From NCBI RefSeq assembly GCF_900095725.1, contig NZ_FMMP01000011.1, forward strand, positions 186,001-250,000: a DNA stretch of 64,000 bases. The letters run 5' to 3'. The notes below the pieces were generated by a model. That model saw nothing but the letters and a program-made list of their open reading frames with translations, searched no databases and was not told the origin of the DNA. The position numbers were made by a program, and so were the translations under genes. The stretch is from Cellulosilyticum sp. I15G10I2. Its GTDB lineage: Bacteria > Bacillota > Clostridia > Lachnospirales > Cellulosilyticaceae. Numbering within the stretch: the stretch's first letter is position 1; every line of letters starts with the position of its first letter. Positions 1-9,308 of this stretch are shown in pieces.

Positions 1-1
1 T

Positions 2-514
2 GTTATTGAGTATATAGAAACACTTGATGCGGGGAGCACTTTTAACGAAGTTAAAATGGTAGGCTTAGCTATGGAGGGAACGATCATCCTTCCTATTGAA
101 AAAAATGAAGAAGAAGAAGTGGTTGAAAAAGAAGAACGTGAAAAACTTAAGGTAATCATTCAAAGAGCTAGAGAAGGTGATGAAGAGGCCAAAGAGCAGC
201 TCGAACAAGAAGAAAGAGAATTAGATGAACAGCTTAAAGAACGTATGATGGAAGAAGATTTTCTTTCTATTATGAGTGGTTATTTTGTACCCACTACTTT
301 AGTAGATGCCACTTATGCAATACTTGGGGAAATAACAGGTATTAGTACAAGAAAAAATAATAAGACCAAAGAGGAAATGTACTTATTTGTATTAAGTGTA
401 AATGACATGCCCCTAGAGATTATGATTAATAAGAATATGTTGGTAGGAGAACCGAGCATTGGCATGAGATTTATGGGAACGTGCTGGCTTCAAGGAAGTA
501 TTATTATTAAATAA
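2..514 (+). CDS. DUF3881 family protein, 3' part
   Basis: The reading frame is already open at base 2 and runs to a TAA at 512-514, so the gene begins upstream of the window. The visible 170 residues hold a very acidic, Glu/Lys-rich stretch (about residues 35-85), then a compact C-terminal domain ending in a GEPSIGMRF...CWLQGSI motif. That ending and the layout match my memory of DUF3881, a family of unknown function found mostly in Lachnospirales. No signal peptide or membrane segment is visible in the part present. An internal ATG at 56 has no ribosome binding site, so it is not taken as the start. Family assignment is by recognition of the motif only. Confidence 0.7.
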   Translation, partial: VIEYIETLDAGSTFNEVKMVGLAMEGTIILPIEKNEEEEVVEKEEREKLKVIIQRAREGDEEAKEQLEQEERELDEQLKERMMEEDFLSIMSGYFVPTTLVDATYAILGEITGISTRKNNKTKEEMYLFVLSVNDMPLEIMINKNMLVGEPSIGMRFMGTCWLQGSIIIK

Positions 515-518
515 ATAC

Positions 519-550
519 TTGACGAAAAGCATATAAAAATGTACTATAAT
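519..550 (+). promoter_or_regulatory. Promoter of tRNA-Arg
   Basis: A TTGACG -35 box (519-524) lies 17 nt from a TACTAT -10 box (542-547); an overlapping TATAAT is at 545-550. It starts 4 bases after the DUF3881 stop and reads into the tRNA 100 nt downstream. Confidence 0.65.
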
Positions 551-584
551 AGTTGCAATAAGATACCAACCCTACTTATAATTG

Positions 585-623
585 TTGACCAAATGTTGAC
601 TAGCTAAGGCAACATCTGGTCAA
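585..623 (+). repeat. 14-bp inverted repeat in the tRNA-Arg leader
   Basis: Left arm 585-598 and right arm 610-623 pair over 14 bp with a single A-C mismatch, around an 11-nt loop. It lies between the promoter and the 5' end of the tRNA. No T-run follows, so it is not a terminator; it could be a processing signal or an operator. Confidence 0.55.
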
Positions 624-649
624 TATGTTGTATATACTAAATCGTATCT

Positions 650-723
650 GTTTCCGTAGCTCAGTAGGATAGAGCGTTCGCCTCCTAAGCGAAAGGCCGT
701 GGGTTCGATTCCCGCCGGGAACG
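650..723 (+). tRNA. tRNA-Arg (anticodon CCU)
   Basis: A full cloverleaf can be drawn: acceptor 650-656 pairs with 716-722, the anticodon stem encloses the loop CTCCTAA (anticodon CCT), and the T arm carries TTCGATT. CCA is not encoded. A terminator hairpin follows at 739. Confidence 0.95.
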
Positions 724-738
724 CTATTAAAGTAAAAA

Positions 739-772
739 CAAAGTCTTGCAGACAGCAAGGCTTTGTTTTTTT
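739..772 (+). terminator. Terminator of tRNA-Arg
   Basis: An 11-bp stem (739-749 with 755-765, one G-U) and 5-nt loop are followed by seven T. Confidence 0.9.
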
Positions 773-996
773 GCTTTAAAATAAGTATTAATTGTAAATC
801 TAGAAATCTAAATGGAATATGAATAATTTACTAATTTACAAATTTTGGTTGAGATGATATAGTAATAATGTAGAAAAATGGAGAATTAATGTATATTTTA
901 AAATAAACACTCGCTTATAAAAATACATCATACATTTACATGCACATCTGAGGGATTACCTTTATAATAAAATTAGCTAAATGGAGGAATGATAAC

Positions 997-3057
997 ATGT
1001 TTAAAGGATTAACAGGAAAATCAATCATATCTTTTGGTATTATTATAAGTCTTATTTGCGGCATATTTGGTATGATTACTTATAGTATTGCCAAAAAGGC
1101 AGTTGAAGAAGAGATAGAAAGCAAACTGCAGCATCAAATGGCAGAGACGGTCTATGAAATAGAAAATCATTTAATTGCACATGAAAAAGTAGTTTATAGT
1201 TTAGCTAAAACTGTTGAAGCTATAGGCCAGGGGCTAATAAGAGAAGAATATATAGAGTTATTAAAAAATTATCCTTTGATTAATGAAAAAACGCTGGGGA
1301 CGGGGGTATGGTACGAACCGTATAAATATAATAAGGATATGAAATATTTTGGGCCGTATGCCTATAAGGATAACGGAAAAGTTACATTCACTGAAGAATA
1401 TGCGTCAGAAGAATATAACTATCCAAGCTGGGATTGGTATACGATGGCTAAAGACGCTCGGGATGATGTAGTATGGACAGCACCATATTATGATGAGGTA
1501 TCCGGTATCATAATGATTACAGCAACTTCGCCGTTTTATAAAAATAATGAATTTCAAGGCGTTGTTACAAGCGATATGGACTTAAATGCACTGCAGGATA
1601 TCATTAAGCATATTAAAGTTGGTTATACAGGTAAGGCACATCTAATAGATCAAGCAGGTTTTTACATTGTAACAGATAATGATGCCAAGGTAATGGAAAC
1701 GCGTATTACAGAAGATAAGAATACGAGTTTAGCTGCAGAAAGCAAAATTATGTTAACACAAGATCAAGGTAAGTTTCAATTTAGTGAGGGTAAAGATACA
1801 TACTATGCTTATTTTTCACAAATCCCCCAAACTGGGTGGAATATCTTATTAACTATTTCTCAAGATGAGGCAGCGCTGTCATTAGAAAACCTTAAAAAAG
1901 GTATATTGGTTACGAGTTTATTCATTTTAGCTTTTGGACTATTTGCCACAGTTTTATTGAGCCGCGCTATAACTAAACCGATTATTGCCCTGCTAGAAAC
2001 CATTAAAAAACTATCAAACTATGACTTGACCCTTGAGAAAAACAGCAAAATAACAATGTATTTAAAAAGAAAAGATGAGATAGGGCTTATTACTAATGCA
2101 TTAGTAAATATGCAAAATAGGCTTATAGAATTAATTAATAAAATTTCTGATGCTTCAAGTCAGGTAGCTTCTTCTTCAGAGGAATTAACAGCTATTAGTC
2201 AGCAGTCTGCACAAGCAGCAGATGAAGTAGCTGGTACTATTGGAGAAATAGCTAAAGGTGCAACTACACAAGCAAAGGACACAGAAAGCGGCCTTGCCCA
2301 TATTAATGAATTAAGCAGAATAATAGAAGAAGACCAGCAATATATTGAGAACCTCAATGATTCTACAGATAAAGTGAGTAAATTAAAAGATGAAGGCTTG
2401 GAGATTTTAAAGAGCCTAGTAGAAAAGACTAAAATTAGTAATAACTCATCAAAAGAAGTGTATGAAATTATTATTAATACAAATGAAGGCGCTGAAAAAA
2501 TAGCAAAAGCCAGTCAAATGATTACAAGTATTGCAAAACAAACTAATTTGCTTGCATTAAATGCTGCTATTGAGGCTGCTAGGGCAGGAGAGTCAGGGCG
2601 GGGGTTTGCAGTAGTGGCAGAAGAAATACGTCACCTAGCAGAACAATCCAATCAATTTACAGAAGAGATTACGACTGTTATTGAAGGGCTGACTGCTAAA
2701 AGTGGACGTGCTGTAAAAACAATGCGAGAAGTGGGAAAAAATATGGCCTCTCAAACAGAGAGTGTAGAGCTGACCCATGAAAAGTTTGAAGGAATTAACG
2801 AGACTATTGAAAGAATAAATAAAATAATAGTCACAATCAATAAGTCGAGCCAAGACATGCAGAATAAGAAGAATGAAATGATAGGAATTATTGAGAATTT
2901 ATCTGCTATATCACAGGAAAACGCAGCGGCGACAGAAGAATCGGCTGCAGCAGTAGAGGAACAAACAGCCTCTATGGAAGAAATAGCAAGTGCAAGTGAA
3001 TCTTTAGCAAGAGTAGCTGAACAGATGCAGGAACAAATTAATAGATTTAAATACTAA
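997..3057 (+). CDS. Methyl-accepting chemotaxis protein with Cache sensor
   Basis: Membrane chemoreceptor of 686 residues. There is a signal-anchor helix at about residues 9-31, an extracellular double-Cache-like sensor domain (about 35-290), a second membrane helix (about 301-323), a HAMP linker, and the long cytoplasmic coiled coil. The hairpin tip, with AIEAARAGE and [18 protein letters not shown], is at about 521-550 and contacts CheA/CheW in this family. The C-terminal helix holds Glu/Gln-rich [17 protein letters not shown]-like heptads typical of methylation sites. No CheR-tethering pentapeptide is seen at the C-terminus. GGAGG lies just before the ATG. It stands alone between tRNA-Arg and a terminator. 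The ligand cannot be read from the sequence; Cache domains commonly bind amino acids or small organic acids. Confidence 0.93.
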   Translation: MFKGLTGKSIISFGIIISLICGIFGMITYSIAKKAVEEEIESKLQHQMAETVYEIENHLIAHEKVVYSLAKTVEAIGQGLIREEYIELLKNYPLINEKTLGTGVWYEPYKYNKDMKYFGPYAYKDNGKVTFTEEYASEEYNYPSWDWYTMAKDARDDVVWTAPYYDEVSGIIMITATSPFYKNNEFQGVVTSDMDLNALQDIIKHIKVGYTGKAHLIDQAGFYIVTDNDAKVMETRITEDKNTSLAAESKIMLTQDQGKFQFSEGKDTYYAYFSQIPQTGWNILLTISQDEAALSLENLKKGILVTSLFILAFGLFATVLLSRAITKPIIALLETIKKLSNYDLTLEKNSKITMYLKRKDEIGLITNALVNMQNRLIELINKISDASSQVASSSEELTAISQQSAQAADEVAGTIGEIAKGATTQAKDTESGLAHINELSRIIEEDQQYIENLNDSTDKVSKLKDEGLEILKSLVEKTKISNNSSKEVYEIIINTNEGAEKIAKASQMITSIAKQTNLLALNAAIEAARAGESGRGFAVVAEEIRHLAEQSNQFTEEITTVIEGLTAKSGRAVKTMREVGKNMASQTESVELTHEKFEGINETIERINKIIVTINKSSQDMQNKKNEMIGIIENLSAISQENAAATEESAAAVEEQTASMEEIASASESLARVAEQMQEQINRFKY

Positions 3058-3080
3058 AGAATAGATGACAATAATACCGT

Positions 3081-3114
3081 AAAAAGCAAGGGTTATAAAT
3101 GCCTTGCTTTTTTT
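3081..3114 (+). terminator. Terminator after the chemoreceptor
   Basis: An 11-bp A/T-flanked stem with core GCAAGG/CCTTGC ends in a T-run. Confidence 0.85.
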
Positions 3115-3200
3115 GTTTGATAGATTATTTTACATTATCTGATAAATATATACAAATAAAAGATGAGGTATAGTATAATAAAAAATAAAGAGGTAAAAAT

Positions 3201-3974
3201 ATGAATTATTTAAATTTTGAAAATCTAGTTCCGGGTGATATACTGCTTTGCAGGGGAGATGGTTTAATATCTGATCTAATTGAGTTGTTTGATGGGGGGA
3301 TATATAGTCATTCTGCCCTCTATATAGGCGTTGTTGATGGTAGTCATTCTGTTATACAGGCAACTAGTCAAGGGGTAGCGTGCAATCCGCTGACGATGCT
3401 TGAACAAGAAATCTTTACTGATGTATTCCGGTTTAATAAAAGTAATCATAAAATAGGTGATGAAAACTATCCGTTTAAACCCATTGATCAAGTAGGTAGT
3501 CACTATGTGGCAGAAGGTCTTCAATATGCATATGATCATTTGATTTTATTAGCCGTATTAACAGTAACACGTCAAATACCACTTGATCCTATGACTAAAA
3601 AAATATTGCGAAAGATACTTGATAATGCAGCGGCTTATATATTTAAATTACTTGATCAGGGGAAAACACCAATGGTTTGTTCGGAACTCGTCTATAGGTG
3701 TTTTGATGAAGCAGATGAAGCTAAAAAATATCAGCTTAATATTTCGGCATTAGAAATGAGTGCTAGATTACAAGATGATGGTGGAAAATTAAATGAAATT
3801 GACGAAGAGTTATTAAAAGCAAAGCAGAATTTTATAGATATATGGCATAAAGCAAAACAAGCAGAATATAATATTTTAGATTTTGTTTCATATCCTGTTG
3901 CTGCATGTGTATCTCCAAAGGATATAAGTACCTCTAAGGATTTACAAAACATAGGAAGGCTTAACTTTAAATAA
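3201..3974 (+). CDS. YiiX/YebB-type permuted NlpC/P60 (papain-like) hydrolase
   Basis: Protein of 257 residues without a signal peptide. The N-terminus has the PGDILLCRG strand seen in circularly permuted NlpC/P60 and LRAT-like enzymes, with a candidate catalytic His37 in YSHSALYIG. The candidate nucleophile is Cys160 in MVCSELVYR, which comes after the His, as expected for the permuted order. These enzymes cleave amide bonds or exchange acyl groups, often on cell-wall peptides or lipids; the substrate is unknown here. A TATAAT at 3174-3179 precedes the gene, with AGAGG before the ATG. The last 70 residues, after the Cys, are helical and not assigned. Fold assignment is fairly secure; the reaction is inferred. 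Confidence 0.7.
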   Translation: MNYLNFENLVPGDILLCRGDGLISDLIELFDGGIYSHSALYIGVVDGSHSVIQATSQGVACNPLTMLEQEIFTDVFRFNKSNHKIGDENYPFKPIDQVGSHYVAEGLQYAYDHLILLAVLTVTRQIPLDPMTKKILRKILDNAAAYIFKLLDQGKTPMVCSELVYRCFDEADEAKKYQLNISALEMSARLQDDGGKLNEIDEELLKAKQNFIDIWHKAKQAEYNILDFVSYPVAACVSPKDISTSKDLQNIGRLNFK

Positions 3975-4022
3975 CAGAAAATAATAGAATAGCATAAATA
4001 TGAATCAATAGGAGAGGATAAG

Positions 4023-7001
4023 GTGAAGCAGAACAGTGGTCATCCCTTCTTAAAAAGACTAAATAGGTACAGTATATATAGTATCTTAATAATAGGCTTA
4101 TTAAGTTTTTTTGTTGTATTCATTAATAAAGATAAAAATTATTCTGAAAAAATACCAGTTGTTCAAAGTGGTGTATTAGAGTTAGATAAATGGGATTTTG
4201 ATAAAAATGGCAGTATACAATTAAGTGGTATGTGGGAGTTTTATTATAAACAGTTACTAAAATACGAAGATTTCCATGATGATCAAGGATATGCAGTTTT
4301 ATCGGGTTATATCAATGTACCTGGTAATTGGAAAAACTATAGTGTTAATAATGAAAAAATAGATAAAATGGCATATGGAACCTATAAATTAAAAGTAAGA
4401 TTAAATAAAGAGCATGAACCTGAAGTATTGGGAATACGAGTCCCCTACTCATTAACAGCTTATAATCTCATGGTTGATGATGAGCTTTTAGATATAAAGG
4501 AAAATGATACAAGCAGGAAGCGTACAGTGTTACAACCTAGGAATATCTTCTTTAAACCTAAGTCTAATCATTTTGAAATTATTATACAGATTCCATATCA
4601 AGTTTTTTATGACGGCGGGACGCATTTGCCTTTATATATGGGGAGTGCTGAAGCTATACGATATAAGGAAAAAAATGATCAGCTTAGAGAAATGATGCTT
4701 TTTGCATGTCTCATAGTGATGGGCGTATATCATATTTTATTGTATAGCTTTCTACATAGAAAGAAATATATTTTATATTTTGGATTATTATGTGTAACGA
4801 TTGCACTTCGGTCACTATACGTAAATGAAGCTTTGCTGGTAAGTCATTTTATAACACCGAGCTTTAAAGTATTTCAGTTTTTAAATGCAGCAGGTGGTTT
4901 GTTATGTATTTTGCTTTTTGGGAGTTTTATTTATGAACTTTATACCTCAGAGTGTTCTGCAAATGTTTTGAAAGCTATTAAAGCTTATTGTATCGGTATG
5001 ATTATTATTTCAATAGCGCTGCCTTATTCAATATATGGTTATTTACGTGGTATTAATAATTTAGTTTTAATAATATGTGGCATATATTATTTGAGTATTA
5101 TTCTAAAAGCTGCTTTTTATAAAAGAAAAGGTGCTTTTATTATGCTCTTTGCTATGCTAGTTATGCTGCTATCAGCGATAAATGATGTTTTATATGTAAG
5201 TAATATGAAACGTTTTTGTTTGGTTTATGGGATGACGACTTATGGCACAATTATTTTTGTTTTTGCTTTAGCCATTTTATTATCAAAAATATATGCTGAT
5301 GCATTTATATCAGTAGATAATTTATCAAAAAAGCTTTTATCCCTAGATAAATTAAAAGATGAATTTTTAGCCAATACCTCCCATGAATTAAGAACGCCTT
5401 TAAATGGCATAATTGGTATTACCGAATCACTTGTTGAAGGTGCCGCTGGAGAAATACCTGATAGAGTAAAGAAAAGTCTTTGTATCATTTTGGCAAGTGG
5501 TAAAAGGTTAAATAATCTTGTTAATGATATACTAGACTATTCGAAGCTTAAGAATAGTGATATTAAGTTATCATTAGAGTCTGTGAATTTATATGGACTG
5601 GTTGATAATGTTATGACGGTATTAAAAATGACAGATCAGACTAAACAGATTATATTAAAAAATGAAATATTAAAAGACATGCCTTATATCTATGCAGATG
5701 AAGCCAGGGTTCAGCAGATTATGTATAATCTCATAGGTAATGCGATTAAGTTTACTGAAAAAGGAGAGGTTACGGTCAGTGCAAAACTTGCACAAGATTT
5801 CATTGAAATAACTATACAAGATACAGGGATAGGTATTGCAGAGGACAAAATAGAAGAGATCTTTAAATCTTTTGAGCAGATAGACTTTTTAGCTTCAAGG
5901 CGGTATAGCGGAACAGGTTTAGGTCTAAGTATTACTAAAAAGCTTATAGAACTTCATGGGGGCAGCATCAGATGTGAATCTGTTCTTGGCAAAGGATCAA
6001 GTTTTATATTTACGCTGCCAAAAAGTAATTTTTCATATGATAGGATGAATAAGGCAGTATCACCAAGCCAGCAGCTTATAAACACGCAAACAGCCATAAG
6101 TTTTGAGAGTCATAATGCTACAAGCAAACTACGTATTCTGGTCGTTGATGATGAACCTATTAATATTCAGGTGCTTATTAATCAATTATCACTTCATAAC
6201 TATTATGTAGTAACTGCAACTAATGGAAAAGATGCGCTTAGGCTTGTTGAGGTAGCAAAACTTGATCTTATCATATTAGATGCCATGATGCCCGAAATGT
6301 CTGGCTATGAAGTATGTCGAAAAGTCAGAGAAAAATATACCCTTATAGATTTACCTATATTAATGCTTACAGCTAATAGTCAATTAAATAATATATGTTT
6401 AGCTTTTGAATGCGGGATCAATGATTATGTAACAAAACCATTTGAAAAACAAGAACTCTTAGCAAGGGTTAAAACTTTAGTTACGATGAAAAATGCTGTA
6501 AGTGAATCCATAAAAGATCCTTTAACAGGAGTATATAATAGAAAACGTGTATTTGAGCTTGCTGAACTTATTTTTGAGGAGCATAAAAAAGAAGATAAAA
6601 CCATGGCTGTTATGATGATAGATATTGACGATTTTAAATATATAAATGATACATATGGCCATGCAGCTGGAGATGATATACTGATTGAAGTTGTTCTAAG
6701 GTGTACAGAGATGATCAGAGAAATAGATGTATTTGGAAGATATGGGGGAGAAGAATTTGTAATAATCTTACCGCATATCACACGAGAAGATGCCATAAAG
6801 CTGGCAGATGGCATAAGAAGTAATGTGCATAGAAGGCTGGTAAGAAGCAGTGACGAGGAAGAACTTACTGTTACTATTAGTTTAGGGATTGCTGTAAATA
6901 GAAAGCATAGCGACACTGTATATGAAATGATTAAAAAAGCAGATCAGGCATTATACAAGGCCAAGAAAAACGGTAAAAATAGAGTAGAAATAGCAGAGTG
7001 A
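4023..7001 (+). CDS. 7TMR-DISM hybrid histidine kinase, receiver and GGDEF diguanylate cyclase
   Basis: Membrane signalling protein of 992 residues starting at GTG, with GGAGAGG upstream. Order: N-terminal membrane helix, extracellular 7TMR-DISM-type jelly-roll (about 45-205, with the SGMWEFYY and VPGNWK motifs), seven membrane helices (about 220-430), HisKA with phospho-acceptor His454 in NTSHELRTPLNG, an HATPase domain with DTGIGI and GTGLGL, a receiver with phospho-acceptor Asp753, and a GGDEF domain with GGEEF at 908-912. The product-inhibition site RxxD (REID) sits five residues before GGEEF, so it is predicted to be an active, feedback-controlled c-di-GMP synthase. It is transcribed alone and ends in a perfect terminator. 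DISM domains are thought to bind sugars or similar ligands; the ligand is unknown. Confidence 0.92.
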   Translation: MKQNSGHPFLKRLNRYSIYSILIIGLLSFFVVFINKDKNYSEKIPVVQSGVLELDKWDFDKNGSIQLSGMWEFYYKQLLKYEDFHDDQGYAVLSGYINVPGNWKNYSVNNEKIDKMAYGTYKLKVRLNKEHEPEVLGIRVPYSLTAYNLMVDDELLDIKENDTSRKRTVLQPRNIFFKPKSNHFEIIIQIPYQVFYDGGTHLPLYMGSAEAIRYKEKNDQLREMMLFACLIVMGVYHILLYSFLHRKKYILYFGLLCVTIALRSLYVNEALLVSHFITPSFKVFQFLNAAGGLLCILLFGSFIYELYTSECSANVLKAIKAYCIGMIIISIALPYSIYGYLRGINNLVLIICGIYYLSIILKAAFYKRKGAFIMLFAMLVMLLSAINDVLYVSNMKRFCLVYGMTTYGTIIFVFALAILLSKIYADAFISVDNLSKKLLSLDKLKDEFLANTSHELRTPLNGIIGITESLVEGAAGEIPDRVKKSLCIILASGKRLNNLVNDILDYSKLKNSDIKLSLESVNLYGLVDNVMTVLKMTDQTKQIILKNEILKDMPYIYADEARVQQIMYNLIGNAIKFTEKGEVTVSAKLAQDFIEITIQDTGIGIAEDKIEEIFKSFEQIDFLASRRYSGTGLGLSITKKLIELHGGSIRCESVLGKGSSFIFTLPKSNFSYDRMNKAVSPSQQLINTQTAISFESHNATSKLRILVVDDEPINIQVLINQLSLHNYYVVTATNGKDALRLVEVAKLDLIILDAMMPEMSGYEVCRKVREKYTLIDLPILMLTANSQLNNICLAFECGINDYVTKPFEKQELLARVKTLVTMKNAVSESIKDPLTGVYNRKRVFELAELIFEEHKKEDKTMAVMMIDIDDFKYINDTYGHAAGDDILIEVVLRCTEMIREIDVFGRYGGEEFVIILPHITREDAIKLADGIRSNVHRRLVRSSDEEELTVTISLGIAVNRKHSDTVYEMIKKADQALYKAKKNGKNRVEIAE

Positions 7002-7057
7002 AAATTAGAGAAGATGCCTAAAGGTAATTTAAGTCTTTAGGCATCTTCTCTAATTTT
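7001..7057 (+). terminator. Perfect 23-bp bidirectional-type terminator
   Basis: Arms 7001-7023 and 7035-7057 are exact reverse complements around an 11-nt loop, with an A-run on the left and a T-run on the right. The left arm begins at the last base of the stop codon. Confidence 0.9.
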
Positions 7058-7148
7058 ATTGGCAAGATATGTTTGTTTTAATACTTAGAATTTATGATAT
7101 GATTAAGTTAGGATAGTTTATTTTGAAGATATTTAGGGGGATATTACG

Positions 7149-8105
7149 ATGGAGCAGTCCGTTAAGATAATTAACAATGTAATTGAGAATGTAGAAAAAG
7201 TTATTATAGGTAAACGAAGTGTAATAGAGCTTATTGTTGTAGCTTTTATTTGTAAAGGACATGTCCTGATAGAGGATGTTCCGGGAGTTGGAAAAACAAG
7301 CTTGGCACTGGCACTTGCAAAGTCGATTGACAGTACTTTCAAACGGATACAATTTACACCGGATATTTTACCAACAGATATTACTGGGTTTTCGGTTTAT
7401 AATCAAAAAACTGGAGATTTTGATTATAAGGAAGGTGTTATTCTTAATCAGATTATATTAGCAGATGAGATTAATCGTACATCGCCTAAAACGCAGTCCA
7501 GCTTACTTGAAGTTATGGAAGAAGGACAGATTACAGTAGATGGCAACACTTATAAAATGCCAGAACCTTTTATGGTTGTTGCAACACAAAATCCTGTAGA
7601 ATACCTAGGCACATTTCCGCTTCCAGAAGCTCAGCTAGATCGTTTTTTCATGAAGATAAGTATAGGTTACCCCACGGTTCAAGAAGAAACCCATATGCTA
7701 AGTCAGTTTAAGATGCAAAATCCTCTTAGTCATTTAAAGTCTGTAACGACAGGCAAAGAAATTATGGCAATTTCGAGCCGAATTAAAGAGGTCTATGTAG
7801 ATCAAAGTATTTATCATTTTATAGTGAGTATTATAGAAAAAACAAGGAAGCATCCAGAAGTTGTATTAGGTGTAAGTCCAAGAGGATCACTTAACCTTTT
7901 ACGGGCAGCGCAAGGATGGGCGTTTTATAATAAAAGAAATTATGTACTGCCTGATGATGTTTTGAAAATGGCACTGCCTGTACTTGCACATAGAGTTATT
8001 CTCAAACAAGAAGCTAAACTTAAAAAGATAACAGGCGCAGATATTATTAAAGAGAGTATGCATAAGGTTATGGTGCCAACGGTGAATGGTCATGTTAAGA
8101 AATAG
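7149..8105 (+). CDS. MoxR-family AAA+ ATPase
   Basis: Cytoplasmic ATPase of 318 residues. Walker A is DVPGVGKTS (Lys49) and Walker B is ILADEINR; the PVEYLGTFPLPEAQLDRF block and sensor-2 region SPRGSLNLL are typical of MoxR. MoxR proteins act as chaperones or activators for proteins encoded nearby, usually together with DUF58 and von Willebrand or transglutaminase proteins. The next gene overlaps by 20 bases, so translation is probably coupled. Residues and length (about 310-330 is usual) are unremarkable. AGGGGG lies upstream of the ATG. The client is not known. Confidence 0.93.
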   Translation: MEQSVKIINNVIENVEKVIIGKRSVIELIVVAFICKGHVLIEDVPGVGKTSLALALAKSIDSTFKRIQFTPDILPTDITGFSVYNQKTGDFDYKEGVILNQIILADEINRTSPKTQSSLLEVMEEGQITVDGNTYKMPEPFMVVATQNPVEYLGTFPLPEAQLDRFFMKISIGYPTVQEETHMLSQFKMQNPLSHLKSVTTGKEIMAISSRIKEVYVDQSIYHFIVSIIEKTRKHPEVVLGVSPRGSLNLLRAAQGWAFYNKRNYVLPDDVLKMALPVLAHRVILKQEAKLKKITGADIIKESMHKVMVPTVNGHVKK

Positions 8106-9303
8106 AGTAGCTTACGGTTTGTTTTTAGGAGCAGCTATAGTTTTCGTTTACTTTTATCCAGGTCTTTTTTCTTCTATGTTTTTTTATACCCTATTACTGA
8201 TCCCTATTAGTTCTCTTGTTTATACGTTGTATGTCTATTACAAATTCAGCTACATACAAAGTGTAGATAAGAAGTTTGTTACAAAAGGTGAAGTAGTTAC
8301 TTTTAATGTAAAGATTGTCAATGAGACTAAAATGATATATCCGTATATCGAAATTCAATTTTATGGAGGCAATACTGTTTTCACACAACATTTTAAAACA
8401 AAAAAGATGGCTGTATTACCAAATGATTCAAGTACGTATCCGTTTATCTTAGAATGCCAGTATAGGGGCTATTATGAGGTAGGATTAAAAGAAATTAAAA
8501 TAAAGGATTTTTTAGGATTTTTTAGTTTTAGGTATAAAGTGTTTGAGCCAAAGTATATTACCGTTTATCCAAGAATTATCTCTCTAGAAAGGTTTCCAGT
8601 AAGTAGCAACAAACTTTCAGATCTAGAAGGTATGTTAAGTGGAAGAGGACAAGAGCAAGGAGTGTTATCTGATGTTAGAAAATACAGCTATGGTGATGGT
8701 CTTAAAAAAGTCCACTGGAAACTAAGTGCCAGGAAAAATGAAATAATGGTTAAAAATTATGAGAGCACTGACACGATGCAGGCGATTGTTCTTTTAGACT
8801 TAACGGAGAATGCCTATGGGATTTTAGAAAATACAATACTGGAAGATAAAATAGTAGAGGTTAGTGTAGCTGTGTTGAATTATTGTTTGCTGCGTCAGAT
8901 AGAGACCCATTTTATTTATCATAATGGCAGTGATATGATAAGGGAGAGTGCGAAAGAATATTCTCATTTTGAAACTGTTTATAATACGCTCTTTAAGATC
9001 CAGTTTGAGAGTAAGACGCCATTTGATGAAATGCTTCAATTAGCTTTAAGAGAAGAACACGTAAAAAACAATATTATTCTTATTACGTCAAGGCTTGATG
9101 AGAAACTTTATAGACAAATGGGTATCTGGCGTGAGCTAAGCCATGAGGTTATATTAATCTATATTTCAACAAGCGAACTTATGCATTTAGAGGAAGAGCA
9201 AAAAGTAAAAACAGATGAAATCTTCCAACCACTGCAAGAGATTGGTATAAAGACTTATGAAGTACATATGCAGGATGATATTAAAACTATTTTGGAGAGC
9301 TAA
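8086..9303 (+). CDS. DUF58 domain membrane protein
   Basis: Protein of 405 residues with two N-terminal membrane helices (about residues 8-48), followed by a long extracytoplasmic or cytoplasmic domain containing the DUF58 signature YGDGLKKVHWKLSARKNE at about 201-218 and a vWA-like tail. DUF58 proteins accompany MoxR ATPases and transglutaminase-like proteins. The start lies inside the end of the MoxR gene; a second ATG at 8092 is an equally possible start, since neither has a clear independent ribosome binding site. Part of the three-gene MoxR operon. Molecular function in this family is not established. Confidence 0.88.
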   Translation: MVMLRNRVAYGLFLGAAIVFVYFYPGLFSSMFFYTLLLIPISSLVYTLYVYYKFSYIQSVDKKFVTKGEVVTFNVKIVNETKMIYPYIEIQFYGGNTVFTQHFKTKKMAVLPNDSSTYPFILECQYRGYYEVGLKEIKIKDFLGFFSFRYKVFEPKYITVYPRIISLERFPVSSNKLSDLEGMLSGRGQEQGVLSDVRKYSYGDGLKKVHWKLSARKNEIMVKNYESTDTMQAIVLLDLTENAYGILENTILEDKIVEVSVAVLNYCLLRQIETHFIYHNGSDMIRESAKEYSHFETVYNTLFKIQFESKTPFDEMLQLALREEHVKNNIILITSRLDEKLYRQMGIWRELSHEVILIYISTSELMHLEEEQKVKTDEIFQPLQEIGIKTYEVHMQDDIKTILES

Positions 9304-9308
9304 TAACA

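Noticed and set aside
650-723. tRNA-Arg as an integration site of a mobile element
   Set aside because: No integrase, attachment-site repeat of the tRNA 3' end, or phage-like genes were found nearby.
6425-6916. A 163-residue minus-strand frame inside the GGDEF region
   Set aside because: It is a Ser/Leu/Ile-rich antisense shadow of the kinase gene without ribosome binding site.
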